A stretch of 64,000 nt of DNA from the NCBI GenBank assembly GCA_029263855.1, contig JAJUFC010000014.1, positions 43,642-107,641 on the forward strand, given 5' to 3'. Source of the stretch: Candidatus Thermochlorobacteriaceae bacterium (lineage in GTDB: Bacteria > Bacteroidota > Chlorobiia > Chlorobiales > Thermochlorobacteraceae). The notes below the pieces were generated by a model. The model was not told the origin of the DNA and did not search any database. It worked only from the letters and a program-made list of their open reading frames with translations. Positions 1 to 9,682 of this stretch are shown here, in pieces. The translations under genes were made by a program, and so were the position numbers. The stretch's first letter is position 1. Every line of letters begins with the position of its first letter.

Positions 1-648
1 GCCAATAATGAGGTCTAAATCGGGTTGAGGGCAATCGTATTGTCCGCTGTCGAGTTCGCCATTGCCGCGCATTTGGGCGTGAGCCGTCCAACGATTATAG
101 GTTGCGCCACCTGCGCATTGTAATCGGCTTGGCATGTGATAGTATCGGATTTTCGCGCCGAGCATTCCGATTTTCTCGTCGCGCTTTTCCAAGTGCTCTA
201 CAAGCATGCGGAGCGTATCGGGCATCACAAGCGTATCATTGTTCAAAATCCAAAGGTAATCGCAATTTAGTTTTTGAAGAGCATAGCGTAGTGCGATGTT
301 GTTGCCCGCCGCAAAGCCGCGATTGTGAGAGGATTGAATGAAGATGAGTCGCTCGTCATCTATTTTTCCAAAAGTCAGTTCGGCTTCGCGTTCGGAATAC
401 AGTTTGAAGGCTATCGGTTTCGGAACGGGCGGCATTACAAGATGAACAAGATGCGCAATCGGCGTTTCGCTCAACCTCTCTTTTCCCAACGCCCATGCTT
501 GCAGATGCTCTATCGATTGATTTTGCGAATCGTTATCGACGACAATCACCGTAAAGGAGGGATAAGCGTGTTTGAATAAACTTTCTAAACACGCCATTGT
601 GTCTTGCCATCGTTTGTAATTGACCAGAATGATGTAGACGTGCTTCAC
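1..648 (-). CDS. Family 2 glycosyltransferase, N-terminal 216 residues (cut by left edge)
   Basis: Probably transfers a sugar from an NDP-sugar to a growing surface polysaccharide at the inner face of the membrane. The frame is open from a GTG at 648 to base 1. An in-frame TGA lies at 663-661 and no ATG lies between, which fixes the GTG start. The GT-A signs are the opening ILVNYKR (residues 7-13), the nucleotide-binding VDND (37-40) and the metal-binding WILNNDT (133-139). The spacing and the HNRGFAAGN stretch are typical of rhamnosyltransferase-like GT2 enzymes. It starts 17 bases after the flippase stop, so it is the last visible member of the exopolysaccharide operon. The acceptor and the sugar cannot be told from this part. 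Confidence 0.85.
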   Translation of the reverse strand, partial: MKHVYIILVNYKRWQDTMACLESLFKHAYPSFTVIVVDNDSQNQSIEHLQAWALGKERLSETPIAHLVHLVMPPVPKPIAFKLYSEREAELTFGKIDDERLIFIQSSHNRGFAAGNNIALRYALQKLNCDYLWILNNDTLVMPDTLRMLVEHLEKRDEKIGMLGAKIRYYHMPSRLQCAGGATYNRWTAHAQMRGNGELDSGQYDCPQPDLDLIIG

Positions 649-665
649 GGCTTTGCTTAATCAGG

Positions 666-1937
666 TCAGGTTTGAAAAAGACGAAATCCGATTCGGCGTG
701 CAAACAAAAACATCATCAGCAATAGCGTCAGTTGAGAAGCAATAAATGCGAGTGTTGCTCCAACTTCTTTGAGGGTGCCCAGTGTTAGAAGTCCGACGAT
801 AATCGACACGACGCCGCTCGTAAAAACAGCCACAGAAAACTCGCGCTTACGATTGAAGTTCAGCAAAATTTGCATACCGTAAATATTATCCCAAAAGAGC
901 ACGAGCGGCAAGAACGCCATGAGTTGAATTAGAAATGCAGATGTTGGGAGCGAGCGTGGGGCAATCACTTCACAGATAAACGGCGCGATGAGCACCAGAA
1001 AAATTCCAAGCAAGAGCAGTGTTATCGTTCCGAGCAATGCGATGCGTCGCAAGAAGAATTTCGCTTCTTCAATCGAGGCAGAAAATAACGCACTTACACG
1101 AGGATATATCGCCTGTGCCGCAACCAATGGAAGCGACATTGCCGCACGAATCACTTTTTCTGCCACTGTGAAATAGCCAACGCTTTCCATCGGCGCAAAT
1201 AAGCCCAATAAAAACATATTCGTGTTCGTGTAAAGCGTTGCCGAGAGCATGGATAAAAAAATCGTCCAACTGTTTTTAAGCCGTTCAATCGCTTCACGCA
1301 TTGAGGAAAATTCCAGTCGGAGGTGTTGAAGATGATACATTTTCAAAAGCCCAATCCACCCGCCCAGAAACACAGGCATCGCTTGAAACGCACCGGCAAG
1401 CAAAAGGTCGTCTTCGTTTCTGACAAAGGCAATAGTGCCCAGCGCGGCACTCACCCGAAGCCCAATCTGCACGAGGCTGATCCACTGCATTGATTCCATG
1501 CCTTGAAAATACCACATCGGCAGCAGGCTTTCTCCAACCACCTGAAGACTGACAACGCAAACAAGCCAGACGTTTGTGCGCAGTTCTCCAACAAGAAGTG
1601 TTACTGAAATTATCAACAAGAATGCCAAAGCCAGAAGCAAAAGTCGCGCTGCTAGTGTAGAGCGAATCAGCACGGATATTTCGGTAGGATTATTTCGCGA
1701 AATCGCAATCTCTTTTGTGATGTCTAAATTAAACCCGTAAATCACAAGCGTTGAGAAATACTGCACAAACGCCGTGCAAAACGCCAACTTTCCCAACTGC
1801 TCCATTCCTAATGCACGTGTTAAAAATGGAAAGACGACAAGCGGCAAAAGCAACTGCGTGGCTTGCACTGCACCAAGCGAGAAAAAGTTTCGCCATATCC
1901 CTCGATACTCGCGCAAAAAATCTCCAAATGTTGCCAT
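666..1937 (-). CDS. Wzx-type polysaccharide flippase
   Basis: A polytopic inner-membrane protein of about 423 residues in the polysaccharide transporter/MATE-like superfamily. It should flip lipid-linked repeat units to the periplasm. The sequence is a run of roughly 12 hydrophobic helices with short charged loops. The frame can be read further upstream, but the ATG at 1937 shares one base with the stop of the preceding ligase gene (TAATG). That is the usual coupled start, and the 35 extra upstream residues look nothing like a flippase. It lies between the Wzy-like gene and the GT2 gene in one transcription unit. The substrate is unknown. Confidence 0.85.
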   Translation of the reverse strand: MATFGDFLREYRGIWRNFFSLGAVQATQLLLPLVVFPFLTRALGMEQLGKLAFCTAFVQYFSTLVIYGFNLDITKEIAISRNNPTEISVLIRSTLAARLLLLALAFLLIISVTLLVGELRTNVWLVCVVSLQVVGESLLPMWYFQGMESMQWISLVQIGLRVSAALGTIAFVRNEDDLLLAGAFQAMPVFLGGWIGLLKMYHLQHLRLEFSSMREAIERLKNSWTIFLSMLSATLYTNTNMFLLGLFAPMESVGYFTVAEKVIRAAMSLPLVAAQAIYPRVSALFSASIEEAKFFLRRIALLGTITLLLLGIFLVLIAPFICEVIAPRSLPTSAFLIQLMAFLPLVLFWDNIYGMQILLNFNRKREFSVAVFTSGVVSIIVGLLTLGTLKEVGATLAFIASQLTLLLMMFLFARRIGFRLFQT

Positions 1938-3397
1938 TATGTCTCTGCAAATATTTTCTTTGTCGTAGGCAAATTTGCTTGATGAAGAAGCGAAACAGCG
2001 CACCCGATAACGAGCCAAATCATCACAGCCGTTGTTGTCCAAGTTTGAACGTCAAAGTTGAAACTATTGACGAACAAAATGAAAATTGACATCGAGAGAT
2101 ATGTGGCAATATCGCGAATGAGCAACTGTTCTTTCTGACGTTGAAGTGTAAAGAGTTTGACTAAAATCAGAACAAAAATGCTCAAATAAACGATACCTGT
2201 TAAGGCTCCGAACATTGCACTTGCAAAGAGATAAGAGTTGTCGATTACTGCCACGTTCATCGGGTCTAATGGATTTTTATATTGCTTGTAAAGCACAGCA
2301 ATATCGATGTGCGAGGCACCAAAAATGGGATAGTCTTGTATGATTCGATAAACACTATCATACATCGCGAGTCGGTGCAGAAACGAGGGGTCGTTTAAGA
2401 TAAACTCGAGCGAAAAGGTTGTTAGTCGCGCTTGCAGTTCGGGGAGAAATGAAAGTAGCGTGGTTAGAATTAAAAACGCACTCAATAGGAAAACGCTCGT
2501 CAGCACAAGATACTTGGGGCGGCGCAAGGCTAAAAAAGAAAACGCAAGCAAGGTCGAGAGCCACGCACCACGCGAGAAACTTAAAATCAAGCCTATCACA
2601 TGAAAAGCAAGCGCAATTAGCAATCCAAAGCGTTGGACTTTATCTTTCGCTGTTGAGAGCGCGAGAATTGTAATTGGAAACGCAACCGCTAAAAGAAATC
2701 CATTCGGCACAGGATGTCCTTGAAATCCATATGTGCGCGAGAACTTCGGAGAAGCATACCACCCAAAGTGAAATCGTCCGCGTTCATAAAAGAAATCGCC
2801 GAAGAACGGTAAATCGCCGAAGAAAAATTGATACAAACACACCACGCCTACAATTCCGCATAGGGTTGCAATCAAGCGAAAAAGCGGAAGGAAATCGTTT
2901 GGTGATTGTTTTGAAAAGTGATAGCGCGTGATACCAAAAACGGCGAGGCTCGGAAATACGGCTTGAATCCAAATTCCGAGAGAGAGAATAGACGGGTGAG
3001 CAAGCGTCGCAACTGTTGCGAGCGTGAAGTAAATCAGAACCGTTTTCTCGACTATGCTCAACTGCTCAATCCACTTAGGCTTTCGCAAGTATCTAAAAAA
3101 GAAAAATGCAATAATCACCCCACAAAGCCCAATAACATCAACTAAAATGAGCGTGAGATAATAAGACGGCAGAAGAAAAGCCATCACCAATAAAAAATAA
3201 ACGGCATTGAACGGTGTCTTTTCCCAGAAAAAGCACAACCCGACACACACGCCCGCAAAGAGAAACATGAAGAAGACATGAGGCTCAAGCATTACCCACA
3301 GAAACACAATCCCTGCACTTATGCCAAGAAACAACAGGCTTGCAACCGACTGTTTAGCGCGAGACGGAGAGAGCGATTGCGTCGTGATGTTATCCAT
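1937..3397 (-). CDS. O-antigen ligase/Wzy polymerase-like membrane protein
   Basis: 486 residues with about 12 predicted membrane helices and a large periplasmic loop between residues ~180 and ~250. The motif LSFSRGAWLSTLLAF after that loop is characteristic of the Wzy_C/WaaL family, which joins or ligates undecaprenyl-linked polysaccharide units in the periplasm. The gene sits between the Wzz-like copolymerase and the flippase, the normal order of a Wzx/Wzy-dependent pathway. The context therefore favours a polymerase over a lipid A ligase, but sequence alone does not separate the two. The start ATG lies 38 bases after the Wzz-like stop. Confidence 0.85.
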   Translation of the reverse strand: MDNITTQSLSPSRAKQSVASLLFLGISAGIVFLWVMLEPHVFFMFLFAGVCVGLCFFWEKTPFNAVYFLLVMAFLLPSYYLTLILVDVIGLCGVIIAFFFFRYLRKPKWIEQLSIVEKTVLIYFTLATVATLAHPSILSLGIWIQAVFPSLAVFGITRYHFSKQSPNDFLPLFRLIATLCGIVGVVCLYQFFFGDLPFFGDFFYERGRFHFGWYASPKFSRTYGFQGHPVPNGFLLAVAFPITILALSTAKDKVQRFGLLIALAFHVIGLILSFSRGAWLSTLLAFSFLALRRPKYLVLTSVFLLSAFLILTTLLSFLPELQARLTTFSLEFILNDPSFLHRLAMYDSVYRIIQDYPIFGASHIDIAVLYKQYKNPLDPMNVAVIDNSYLFASAMFGALTGIVYLSIFVLILVKLFTLQRQKEQLLIRDIATYLSMSIFILFVNSFNFDVQTWTTTAVMIWLVIGCAVSLLHQANLPTTKKIFAET

Positions 3398-3435
3398 TCA
3401 GTTCAGTTTCCTTTCAGGGCAACGAGAAAGGTTTC

Positions 3436-4689
3436 TCACAGCGTTTGAGATTTTCCATTGCGAAGCGTTTGCCAGATTCGTTTCAGTCGAAGCGTTATTT
3501 GAGGAGAATCGGATTGCATTTCGCTGAAAAATTCAATCGAGATTGCAATCAAAATGGCAAGCACAAGCGCGCCGATAAACGTGCCTGCAATGATAAACAG
3601 TCGCTTTGGTTTTGATTTCCATTCAGGAACGCGCGCTTTATCTAAAACGATCAGGCTTGGTGTATCTTTGGCTTCTTGAATTTTGGCTTGTTCATATTGC
3701 GGTACCAAAAATTCTACGATTTTTGTTTGAAGCAACACATCGCGATACAAACGCAAATACGCCATTGCCACATCAGGCATTTTGTTGAAGGGAATAATGA
3801 TGTCGGAGGGTAATCCGCCTATCTCGAATTTTTTTGCTTGTCGTCGTAATTCTTCAATACGGCTTTTCGCCACTTCTACCTGTGGATTTGACTCTCCGAG
3901 CGTCTTCCGTAGCACGTTATACTCGACCTCGCTTTGCACCGCACTGGCTTCAAGTTGCGCAGAGGCTTCCAAACTGGCGCGCACTTGGTCTTTGACTTCG
4001 GCGACTTTGTATTCTTTCTGAAACTGATTCAGCCGCTCTTCTGCCTCTCTTAAATCTTGCAAAGCCTGTTGGTATCGCTTCTCGATGAAGATGCGTTGAT
4101 TGCGGGCGGATTCGGTCGCCAGTAGCCGATTCGTGGAATCCAACATGTGGACGATAAAATTTGCCATTTCCGCCGCTTTGACGGAATCTTGCTTATACCA
4201 AGCCGTAATCGTAATTGAGCCATCTTTGTTTTCTTTGAAAGAAATATTTTGGTCGAGTTCTTTGAGGGTATTTTTAATTGGCTCACGGGCATCTTCTTCA
4301 TCAAATTCGTATTCATGAATGAGATTGAACTTCTCAATAACGGCAAGGCGAAGTCGTTCGCTTTTGAAAATCGCTTCATATCGCTCTGCGTCATCGGCTT
4401 TGCCTTTGCCCAAAAGCCCCTCGAATGCGCCACCTCCGCCTAAGAGTTTTGAGATTCCAAATAAGTCGCTTGAATTGGAAAGTAAAATTACAGACGAGGC
4501 TTGATACCAGACGGGAAGGAGAAAACTCACAGCCACCGCAATAATGGTCGCACCAATGGTTGTGATGCTGATAAACTTGCGCCACTCGACAATGATTTCC
4601 AAATATAACAACCACTGCGGCAGTGTTTCTTCGGCTGTATATCTGTTTTCTTTTGCAGATGCTGATGTTTGAACTTGAGTTTCTTGCAT
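3436..4689 (-). CDS. Wzz/GumC-like chain-length determinant (polysaccharide copolymerase)
   Basis: 417 residues. The layout is a cytoplasmic tail, a membrane helix at about 37-57, a long periplasmic region with coiled-coil helices at about 190-290, and a second membrane helix at about 365-390. This is the Wzz fold. The protein sets chain length and links the Wzy polymerase to the outer-membrane export channel. There is no C-terminal tyrosine-kinase domain with a Walker motif, so it is the kinase-less type. The ATG is preceded by only four bases after the stop of the SLBB exporter, so the two are surely co-transcribed. Confidence 0.85.
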   Translation of the reverse strand: MQETQVQTSASAKENRYTAEETLPQWLLYLEIIVEWRKFISITTIGATIIAVAVSFLLPVWYQASSVILLSNSSDLFGISKLLGGGGAFEGLLGKGKADDAERYEAIFKSERLRLAVIEKFNLIHEYEFDEEDAREPIKNTLKELDQNISFKENKDGSITITAWYKQDSVKAAEMANFIVHMLDSTNRLLATESARNQRIFIEKRYQQALQDLREAEERLNQFQKEYKVAEVKDQVRASLEASAQLEASAVQSEVEYNVLRKTLGESNPQVEVAKSRIEELRRQAKKFEIGGLPSDIIIPFNKMPDVAMAYLRLYRDVLLQTKIVEFLVPQYEQAKIQEAKDTPSLIVLDKARVPEWKSKPKRLFIIAGTFIGALVLAILIAISIEFFSEMQSDSPQITLRLKRIWQTLRNGKSQTL

Positions 4690-4693
4690 CGCT

Positions 4694-6499
4694 CTATCGT
4701 GTTACTTGGAAAATCAACACGCCCAACGTTACGATGGTAGTGAAAAGCGAAATGATGGGCGCGTATTCAGAGACGTTCTGCGCAAAGGTTTTGCGGACTT
4801 TTTTCGGCGCGATAATCCAATCGCCTGATTCGATTTCCGTCTCGCTCGGCGTTTTCCACTCGTCGCCATTGGCTTTGAGCACTTTCACGTCGCCGGTCGA
4901 CTCTGTTGTTTGTCCGCCAACCGCGTTCAGATAATCTTCAATCTTCCAACCTTTGACATACTTCACATATCCCGGACGCTGAACTTGCCCGAAAACATAG
5001 ATTGTTTGTTCATCTTTTGGAATCAGAATCAAGTCGCCATCTTTGAGAGAAAGGTCTTTTGCGCTTCCCTGCTCAAACATGTCCTTGAAATTGATAGAAA
5101 CGTAATTTCGCCGCGCGCTATAATCGATATCGAAGGTTTGGGCTTCTTCGGGGTTCAAATTGCTGCCGCGAAGAATGCGCGCACGTTCGAAGTCTGGGTC
5201 TGTGACGGAAATTGGCTCTTTGGCGTTGGGGTCTTCGGGGCGCGGCTTGCGATAAATTCTTGCACTGCTTATCAAGGCTTTTTCCGTGAAGCCGCCCGCC
5301 AATTTTATGATTTCTTTCAAGGTCGTTTTTTCTTCTTCAATCGCAAAGTATCCAGGGAATCTCACTTCGCCTTTCAGCGTTACATTGCCAATTCGTGGGA
5401 CATTTTTTTCAGGCACTTGGATTCTATCGTTGGGAAGAAGCGGAATATCTTGGGCGCGTCCTTCTAAAATTTCCGTCATATTGATGCGCTGTGTTTGAAA
5501 CCCTGATGCAGTTTTGCGAACCAGTTGAACATTTTCCAAATCGGCGTTCGGCGTTGCGCCCTGTGCAATTTTGAAAAGCGTTGTGAGGCTGTCAAAAGAT
5601 GAATACTCGTAGAGCGCAGGAATCTGAACCGCGCCGTAAATACCAACCTTTTCAACTTGCTCCACCGCAAGATTCGGAACACTAACAACATCGCCTTCTT
5701 GCAAGAAAGGATTCATCGTTTTATCGCCCGCCATAAAAAATCGAATTAAATCGCACTCCAAAATCTCTCCACTTTTGCGATGCACTTTGATTCGCCGAAG
5801 CGACGGACGAATCTGCGGCGCGTAGTTGGGATAAAGACGCACGGAAAGCCTATCGCTGTTGAGTTTTTCTGTTTGAAGCGTTGGCGCGAGCGTGTTGTTT
5901 TCAATCGGCGGCGCGTTTGCAAGAAGAACCGCTTTATCGACGCGGTCAACCGATGCCACCACATGCTTGCCCGGCGTGCGAATCGCACCTGTAACCGTTA
6001 CCAAAAACGTGCGCGGACGCTGCAGCGTAATCGAAACCGAACTGCTTTTATACTGCCTAGAAAGTTGTGACAAAAGTTCAGGCTTAACAGAAGCCAATGT
6101 TTTGCCGCTTACCTCAATCGCGCCAACATTCGGAAGCGTGAGCGCGCCATCGGCAGAAACCGTCGCCCGAAATGTAATCGGTGTGAGCGTAAAAATGCTA
6201 ATTTCAATGATATCGCCTGCACCCAACACATATTTCTCCGCATCAATCGTCTCTTCCAACGGAATGGCTTGTAACGACGCCGACGTCTGCGGCGACACCG
6301 AAGTTTTGTCTAAGAAATTTTGCTCTTGTGAAAATCCTGAGAAATAATTTTTGAGCAGTGATGAACGGCTTTCACCCGTCGCTTGTGAGGCATCGGTCTG
6401 GTCACGAAACTGTTGAAGCACGTCTTGAGCCAACCCGGTAAGCGGTGAAAAGATAAACGCAAAAACCAAGCAGTGCTTAATGAACGAAGAAATTGGCAT
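4694..6499 (-). CDS. SLBB-domain polysaccharide export protein (Wza-like)
   Basis: About 601 residues. The ATG at 6499 gives a clean signal peptide ending near GLAQ; a TTG six codons upstream is also open but less likely. After the signal comes the poly-export domain (LGAGDIIEISIF, residues ~90-160). Several SLBB modules follow (regions starting with VGIYGAVQIPALY, GNVTLKGEVRFPGYF and IYVFGQVQRPGYV). The last 25 residues form a single hydrophobic helix, as in Wza, where that helix lines the outer-membrane pore. It is the first gene of the exopolysaccharide operon, and the upstream 6500-6802 region must hold its promoter. Confidence 0.88.
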   Translation of the reverse strand: MPISSFIKHCLVFAFIFSPLTGLAQDVLQQFRDQTDASQATGESRSSLLKNYFSGFSQEQNFLDKTSVSPQTSASLQAIPLEETIDAEKYVLGAGDIIEISIFTLTPITFRATVSADGALTLPNVGAIEVSGKTLASVKPELLSQLSRQYKSSSVSITLQRPRTFLVTVTGAIRTPGKHVVASVDRVDKAVLLANAPPIENNTLAPTLQTEKLNSDRLSVRLYPNYAPQIRPSLRRIKVHRKSGEILECDLIRFFMAGDKTMNPFLQEGDVVSVPNLAVEQVEKVGIYGAVQIPALYEYSSFDSLTTLFKIAQGATPNADLENVQLVRKTASGFQTQRINMTEILEGRAQDIPLLPNDRIQVPEKNVPRIGNVTLKGEVRFPGYFAIEEEKTTLKEIIKLAGGFTEKALISSARIYRKPRPEDPNAKEPISVTDPDFERARILRGSNLNPEEAQTFDIDYSARRNYVSINFKDMFEQGSAKDLSLKDGDLILIPKDEQTIYVFGQVQRPGYVKYVKGWKIEDYLNAVGGQTTESTGDVKVLKANGDEWKTPSETEIESGDWIIAPKKVRKTFAQNVSEYAPIISLFTTIVTLGVLIFQVTR

Positions 6500-6644
6500 T
6501 CGAAAAATTTGATTCAAAAATGAAGGGCGAAGATACAGAACGCCAGCGTTTCGTCCAATGAATGTTTAAGGCAACAACAACGCAAGTTTGTGGATTTTTC
6601 GCGATATAATGGCGGTGGAGTTAATGAATAGTGAAGAATTGCTT

Positions 6645-6740
6645 GCTTCTCGTTCATCATTACTCGTTACTCATTATTCATTAGTTTGTCATTCCGAACA
6701 GTGCAAGCAGTCCATGAACTGTTTTGCACAACATCATAAA
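6645..6740. repeat. Heptanucleotide tract followed by a dispersed ATTCCGA element
   Basis: In the 300-base gap between the divergent exporter and exonuclease genes there are six consecutive 7-base units: GCTTCTC, GTTCATC, ATTACTC, GTTACTC, ATTATTC and ATTAGTT. A GTCATTCCGAACAGTGCAAG element follows from about 6688. The same combination recurs near 18985-19075, and heptamer tracts recur near 21810 and 62731. Shortly after, CCAATCAACTTG occurs twice in tandem (about 6769-6792). I see no reading frame worth calling here. Confidence 0.6.
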
Positions 6741-6802
6741 TCGTCTTACTTTTCCCTAATCATTTCCAATCAACTTGTTTCCAATCAACTTGACGACAAC
6801 TC

Positions 6803-7519
6803 ATGTGGCTCGATACTTTATTTCGTAAAACGCCCGCGCTTCCCACCAATTTAGACGAATCCGTTCATGCCTATTTTCTTCAGCCTCTTCCGAACAAAAA
6901 AACGCCGATTTGCGATTTGCGCTTCGTTGTCTTCGACACCGAAACGACCGGACTTGAAGAAAAGAAAGGAGACCGGCTGCTCTCGATTGGCGCTGTTGGC
7001 ATGAAAGGCTGTCGGGTTGATTTGAACGACACGTTCTACGCCGTCGTCAATCCTGATAATCACTGCGCGCCTGCCGAGACCGTGAAAGTGCATTTCATCA
7101 CGCCGTCTGAAACCGTTGCCGCACCCTCGATTGAAGAAGTCTTACCGAAATTTTTGGACTTCATTAAAGCCGATGTCTTGGTGGCGCACCACGCGCTTTT
7201 TGATATTGGCTTCATCGGCTCTGAAATGAAACGTCTTTACGGACGACCGCTCATCAATTACTTCACCGATACAGTTGAACTTGCCCACGCCGTTGACTCT
7301 GCTGAACAATCTTCGCAATACCTCTTGCTAAATCCGCACCGCATGGAAGAATATGAATTGGATAAACTCTGCGAGAAATATCACATTCCAAACGAAACAC
7401 GCCATCACGCACTCGGCGATGCGTTCGTAACGGCTCAAATTGCTGCACGCGTCTTCAAGCAGTTCGATAAAATTGGAGTGAAAACCCTTCAAGATTTAAT
7501 GCTTCTGCGCCGCGTTTAA
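6803..7519 (+). CDS. DnaQ-family 3'-5' exonuclease
   Basis: A 238-residue DEDDh exonuclease. Exo I is FDTETTG (D45, E47), Exo II is AHHALFDIGF (D134), and Exo III is HHALGDAFVT (H201/H202, D206). The metal ligands are complete, so it should be active. The closest functional class is the DNA polymerase III epsilon subunit/PolC-type proofreading domain. The protein is longer than bare epsilon domains, with about 38 extra N-terminal residues, and has no polymerase or GIY-YIG part. It may be a repair exonuclease and not the replicative proofreader. The stop is 15 bases before the phosphorylase start, which suggests co-transcription. Confidence 0.88.
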   Translation: MWLDTLFRKTPALPTNLDESVHAYFLQPLPNKKTPICDLRFVVFDTETTGLEEKKGDRLLSIGAVGMKGCRVDLNDTFYAVVNPDNHCAPAETVKVHFITPSETVAAPSIEEVLPKFLDFIKADVLVAHHALFDIGFIGSEMKRLYGRPLINYFTDTVELAHAVDSAEQSSQYLLLNPHRMEEYELDKLCEKYHIPNETRHHALGDAFVTAQIAARVFKQFDKIGVKTLQDLMLLRRV

Positions 7520-7534
7520 TTTTTCCAAAACTGC

Positions 7535-8845
7535 ATGAATCCTGTCGAACTCATTCGCAAAAAGCGAGACGGCTACACGCTCACTGAAGAAGAAATTCGC
7601 TTTTTCTTTTCGTCCTATCAAGCAGGCAAAATTCCTGACTATCAAGTTTCGGCAATGCTAATGGCAATTTTTTTTCGCTCGCTTTCAAAAGCCGAAATGA
7701 CTGCCCTCTGCAAAACGATGATTGAAAGCGGCAAGGTTGCCAATCTTTCCGCGATTCGCGCGCCGAAGGTCGATAAACACTCCACAGGCGGCGTGGGCGA
7801 TAAAGCTTCGCTCATTCTTGCGCCGATTGTCGCCAGCTTTGGCGTTGCCGTGCCGATGGTTTCAGGGCGCGGACTTGGACACACAGGCGGCACGCTCGAT
7901 AAACTCGAGTCCATTCCGCAGTTCAATGTCCACCTTTCCGAAAAAAAATTTCTTCGCCTGCTCCAAACACATCACTGCGCTTTGATTGGACAAACAAAGG
8001 AAATCGCGCCGCTCGATAAACTGCTCTACGCCCTTCGCGATGTAACCGCCACCGTTGAATCCATTCCGCTCATTGCTTCCAGCATTATGTCGAAGAAAAT
8101 CGCGTCAGGGCTTGACGCGCTCGTGCTCGATGTCAAAACCGGTAAAGGCGCGTTCATGCAAGACTACTCGCGCTCAAAAGAATTAGCCCAAACCTTGATT
8201 CAAATCGGCGAAAGTTACGGCAAGCGCGTTCAAGCGTTCATCACATCAATGGAGGAGCCACTTGGCTACGCCGTCGGAAACTGGCTCGAAGTCAAAGAGT
8301 GTATGGAATGTTTACAAGGACGAAACGACGCACTCGTAAAGGATACGCTCGAAGTCTCGCTCACGCTTTCAGGCGCGATGCTTTGGCTCGCAAAGAAAGC
8401 CGACTCGATTCAAGACGGCATTGAACGCTCAAAATGTCAGATTGAAAACGGACAGGCTTTTCAAAAATTTTTAGACGTCGCCAAAGCACAAGGCGCAAAC
8501 ATCTCGCCGCTCAAAGATTTTTCAAAATATCCAACATCAAAATTCACTGAACAGGTAACGGCAAGCACGGACGGCTACATTTCCGACATCAACGCGCTGG
8601 AAGTTGGTCTTTCCGCCATCACGCTGGGCGCAGGACGCATGAAAAAGGAAGACGCGATTGAGCCAAAAGCAGGGATTCTTTTCCGAAAAAAAGTCGGCGA
8701 TAAAGTGAAGAAAGGCGAAGTGATTGCTGAAGTTTTCACCGACCAAAAAAAGGCACTTGTGCCCGTCTGCGCCCGTCTTGACAAGGCAATTCAGGTGCGT
8801 GCGAAAAAGGTGATGGTAAAGTCTAAAATTTTAGAAGCGTTGTAA
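7535..8845 (+). CDS. pdp: Pyrimidine-nucleoside/thymidine phosphorylase
   Basis: 436 residues, the usual size of the family. It cleaves thymidine or uridine with phosphate to the base and (deoxy)ribose-1-phosphate in nucleoside salvage. The phosphate-binding family signature DKHSTGGVGDKASL lies near residues 80-94 and is followed by SGRGLGHTGGTLDKLE. A glycosyltransferase-3-like core and a C-terminal all-beta domain (AGILFRKKVGDKVKKGEVI) complete the fold. Sequence motifs do not decide between strict thymidine (DeoA) and broad pyrimidine (Pdp) specificity. It directly follows the exonuclease gene and converges with murI. Confidence 0.92.
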   Translation: MNPVELIRKKRDGYTLTEEEIRFFFSSYQAGKIPDYQVSAMLMAIFFRSLSKAEMTALCKTMIESGKVANLSAIRAPKVDKHSTGGVGDKASLILAPIVASFGVAVPMVSGRGLGHTGGTLDKLESIPQFNVHLSEKKFLRLLQTHHCALIGQTKEIAPLDKLLYALRDVTATVESIPLIASSIMSKKIASGLDALVLDVKTGKGAFMQDYSRSKELAQTLIQIGESYGKRVQAFITSMEEPLGYAVGNWLEVKECMECLQGRNDALVKDTLEVSLTLSGAMLWLAKKADSIQDGIERSKCQIENGQAFQKFLDVAKAQGANISPLKDFSKYPTSKFTEQVTASTDGYISDINALEVGLSAITLGAGRMKKEDAIEPKAGILFRKKVGDKVKKGEVIAEVFTDQKKALVPVCARLDKAIQVRAKKVMVKSKILEAL

Positions 8846-8857
8846 GGCGATTTATGC

Positions 8858-9676
8858 TTAAAGCGCAACTAGTTCGATTTCTCCCAACTCCATTCCCAAA
8901 AAGCGTTCGGCGACGGTTCGGAATCGTTGGGGCATATCGCTGACGAGCACGCGCGGCGATTCGGGCGTTGTGTCGGAAAGCAGCTGCTGTTGTGCAAGAT
9001 AGATTTTGACTTCACGCGCAACAGATTCGGCAGAATCAATGAGTTCAACGCTTTTCCCTATCACGTCTTGAATGGTTGCTTTAAGCAATGGATAATGCGT
9101 GCACCCCAAGATGAGCGCGTCGATGCGTGAGTCGAGCAGTTCGGCGAGATATTCTTTCGCAATCAACTTTGACGCTTCGTGCGTCGCAAATCCTTCCTCG
9201 ACAAGCGGCACAAAGAGCGGACATGCTTTTGCAAAAACTTGCACGTCCTTGTTCAAGCGATGCAGTTCGCGTTGGTAGGCGTAAGAGGCAATCGTGGCTT
9301 GTGTGCCGATGACGCCGATGCGCTTATGCTCACTTTTCTCAATCGCCAATTTCGCACCGGCTTTGATGACGCCTAAAACCCCAAGTTCCTTCGCCGTTTC
9401 TTGAACGGTATCGAGTGCGAGTGCAGAAACGGTATTGCAGGCAATCACAATAAGTTTCGGCTCGTAGCGAAGAAGCAGCGCTGTATCTTCGGCAGCGTAT
9501 TTGCGCACGGTCGGTTCAGACTTTGTTCCGTAAGGCACGCGCGCCGTGTCGCCAAAGTAGATGATGTGTTCGTTTGGAAGCAGTTGGCGCAGTTGGCGCA
9601 CGACCGTTAAGCCGCCGACGCCTGAATCAAACACGCCAATCGGGGAGTGAGATGAAATCGCGGATTGATGCGGCAC
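8858..9676 (-). CDS. murI: Glutamate racemase
   Basis: 272 residues. It converts L- to D-glutamate for peptidoglycan in the cytoplasm, cofactor-free. The two catalytic cysteines are C80 in VIACNTVSA and C192 in LGCTHYP. The N-terminal IGVFDSGVGGLTV holds the acidic helper D17. The start is GTG at 9676, seven bases after the GNAT stop. The residues before IGVF are short and serine-rich, so translation could begin a little later. It is the last gene of a minus-strand run from 11558 to 8858 that includes arsS. Confidence 0.93.
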   Translation of the reverse strand: MPHQSAISSHSPIGVFDSGVGGLTVVRQLRQLLPNEHIIYFGDTARVPYGTKSEPTVRKYAAEDTALLLRYEPKLIVIACNTVSALALDTVQETAKELGVLGVIKAGAKLAIEKSEHKRIGVIGTQATIASYAYQRELHRLNKDVQVFAKACPLFVPLVEEGFATHEASKLIAKEYLAELLDSRIDALILGCTHYPLLKATIQDVIGKSVELIDSAESVAREVKIYLAQQQLLSDTTPESPRVLVSDMPQRFRTVAERFLGMELGEIELVAL

Positions 9677-9682
9677 GGAATT

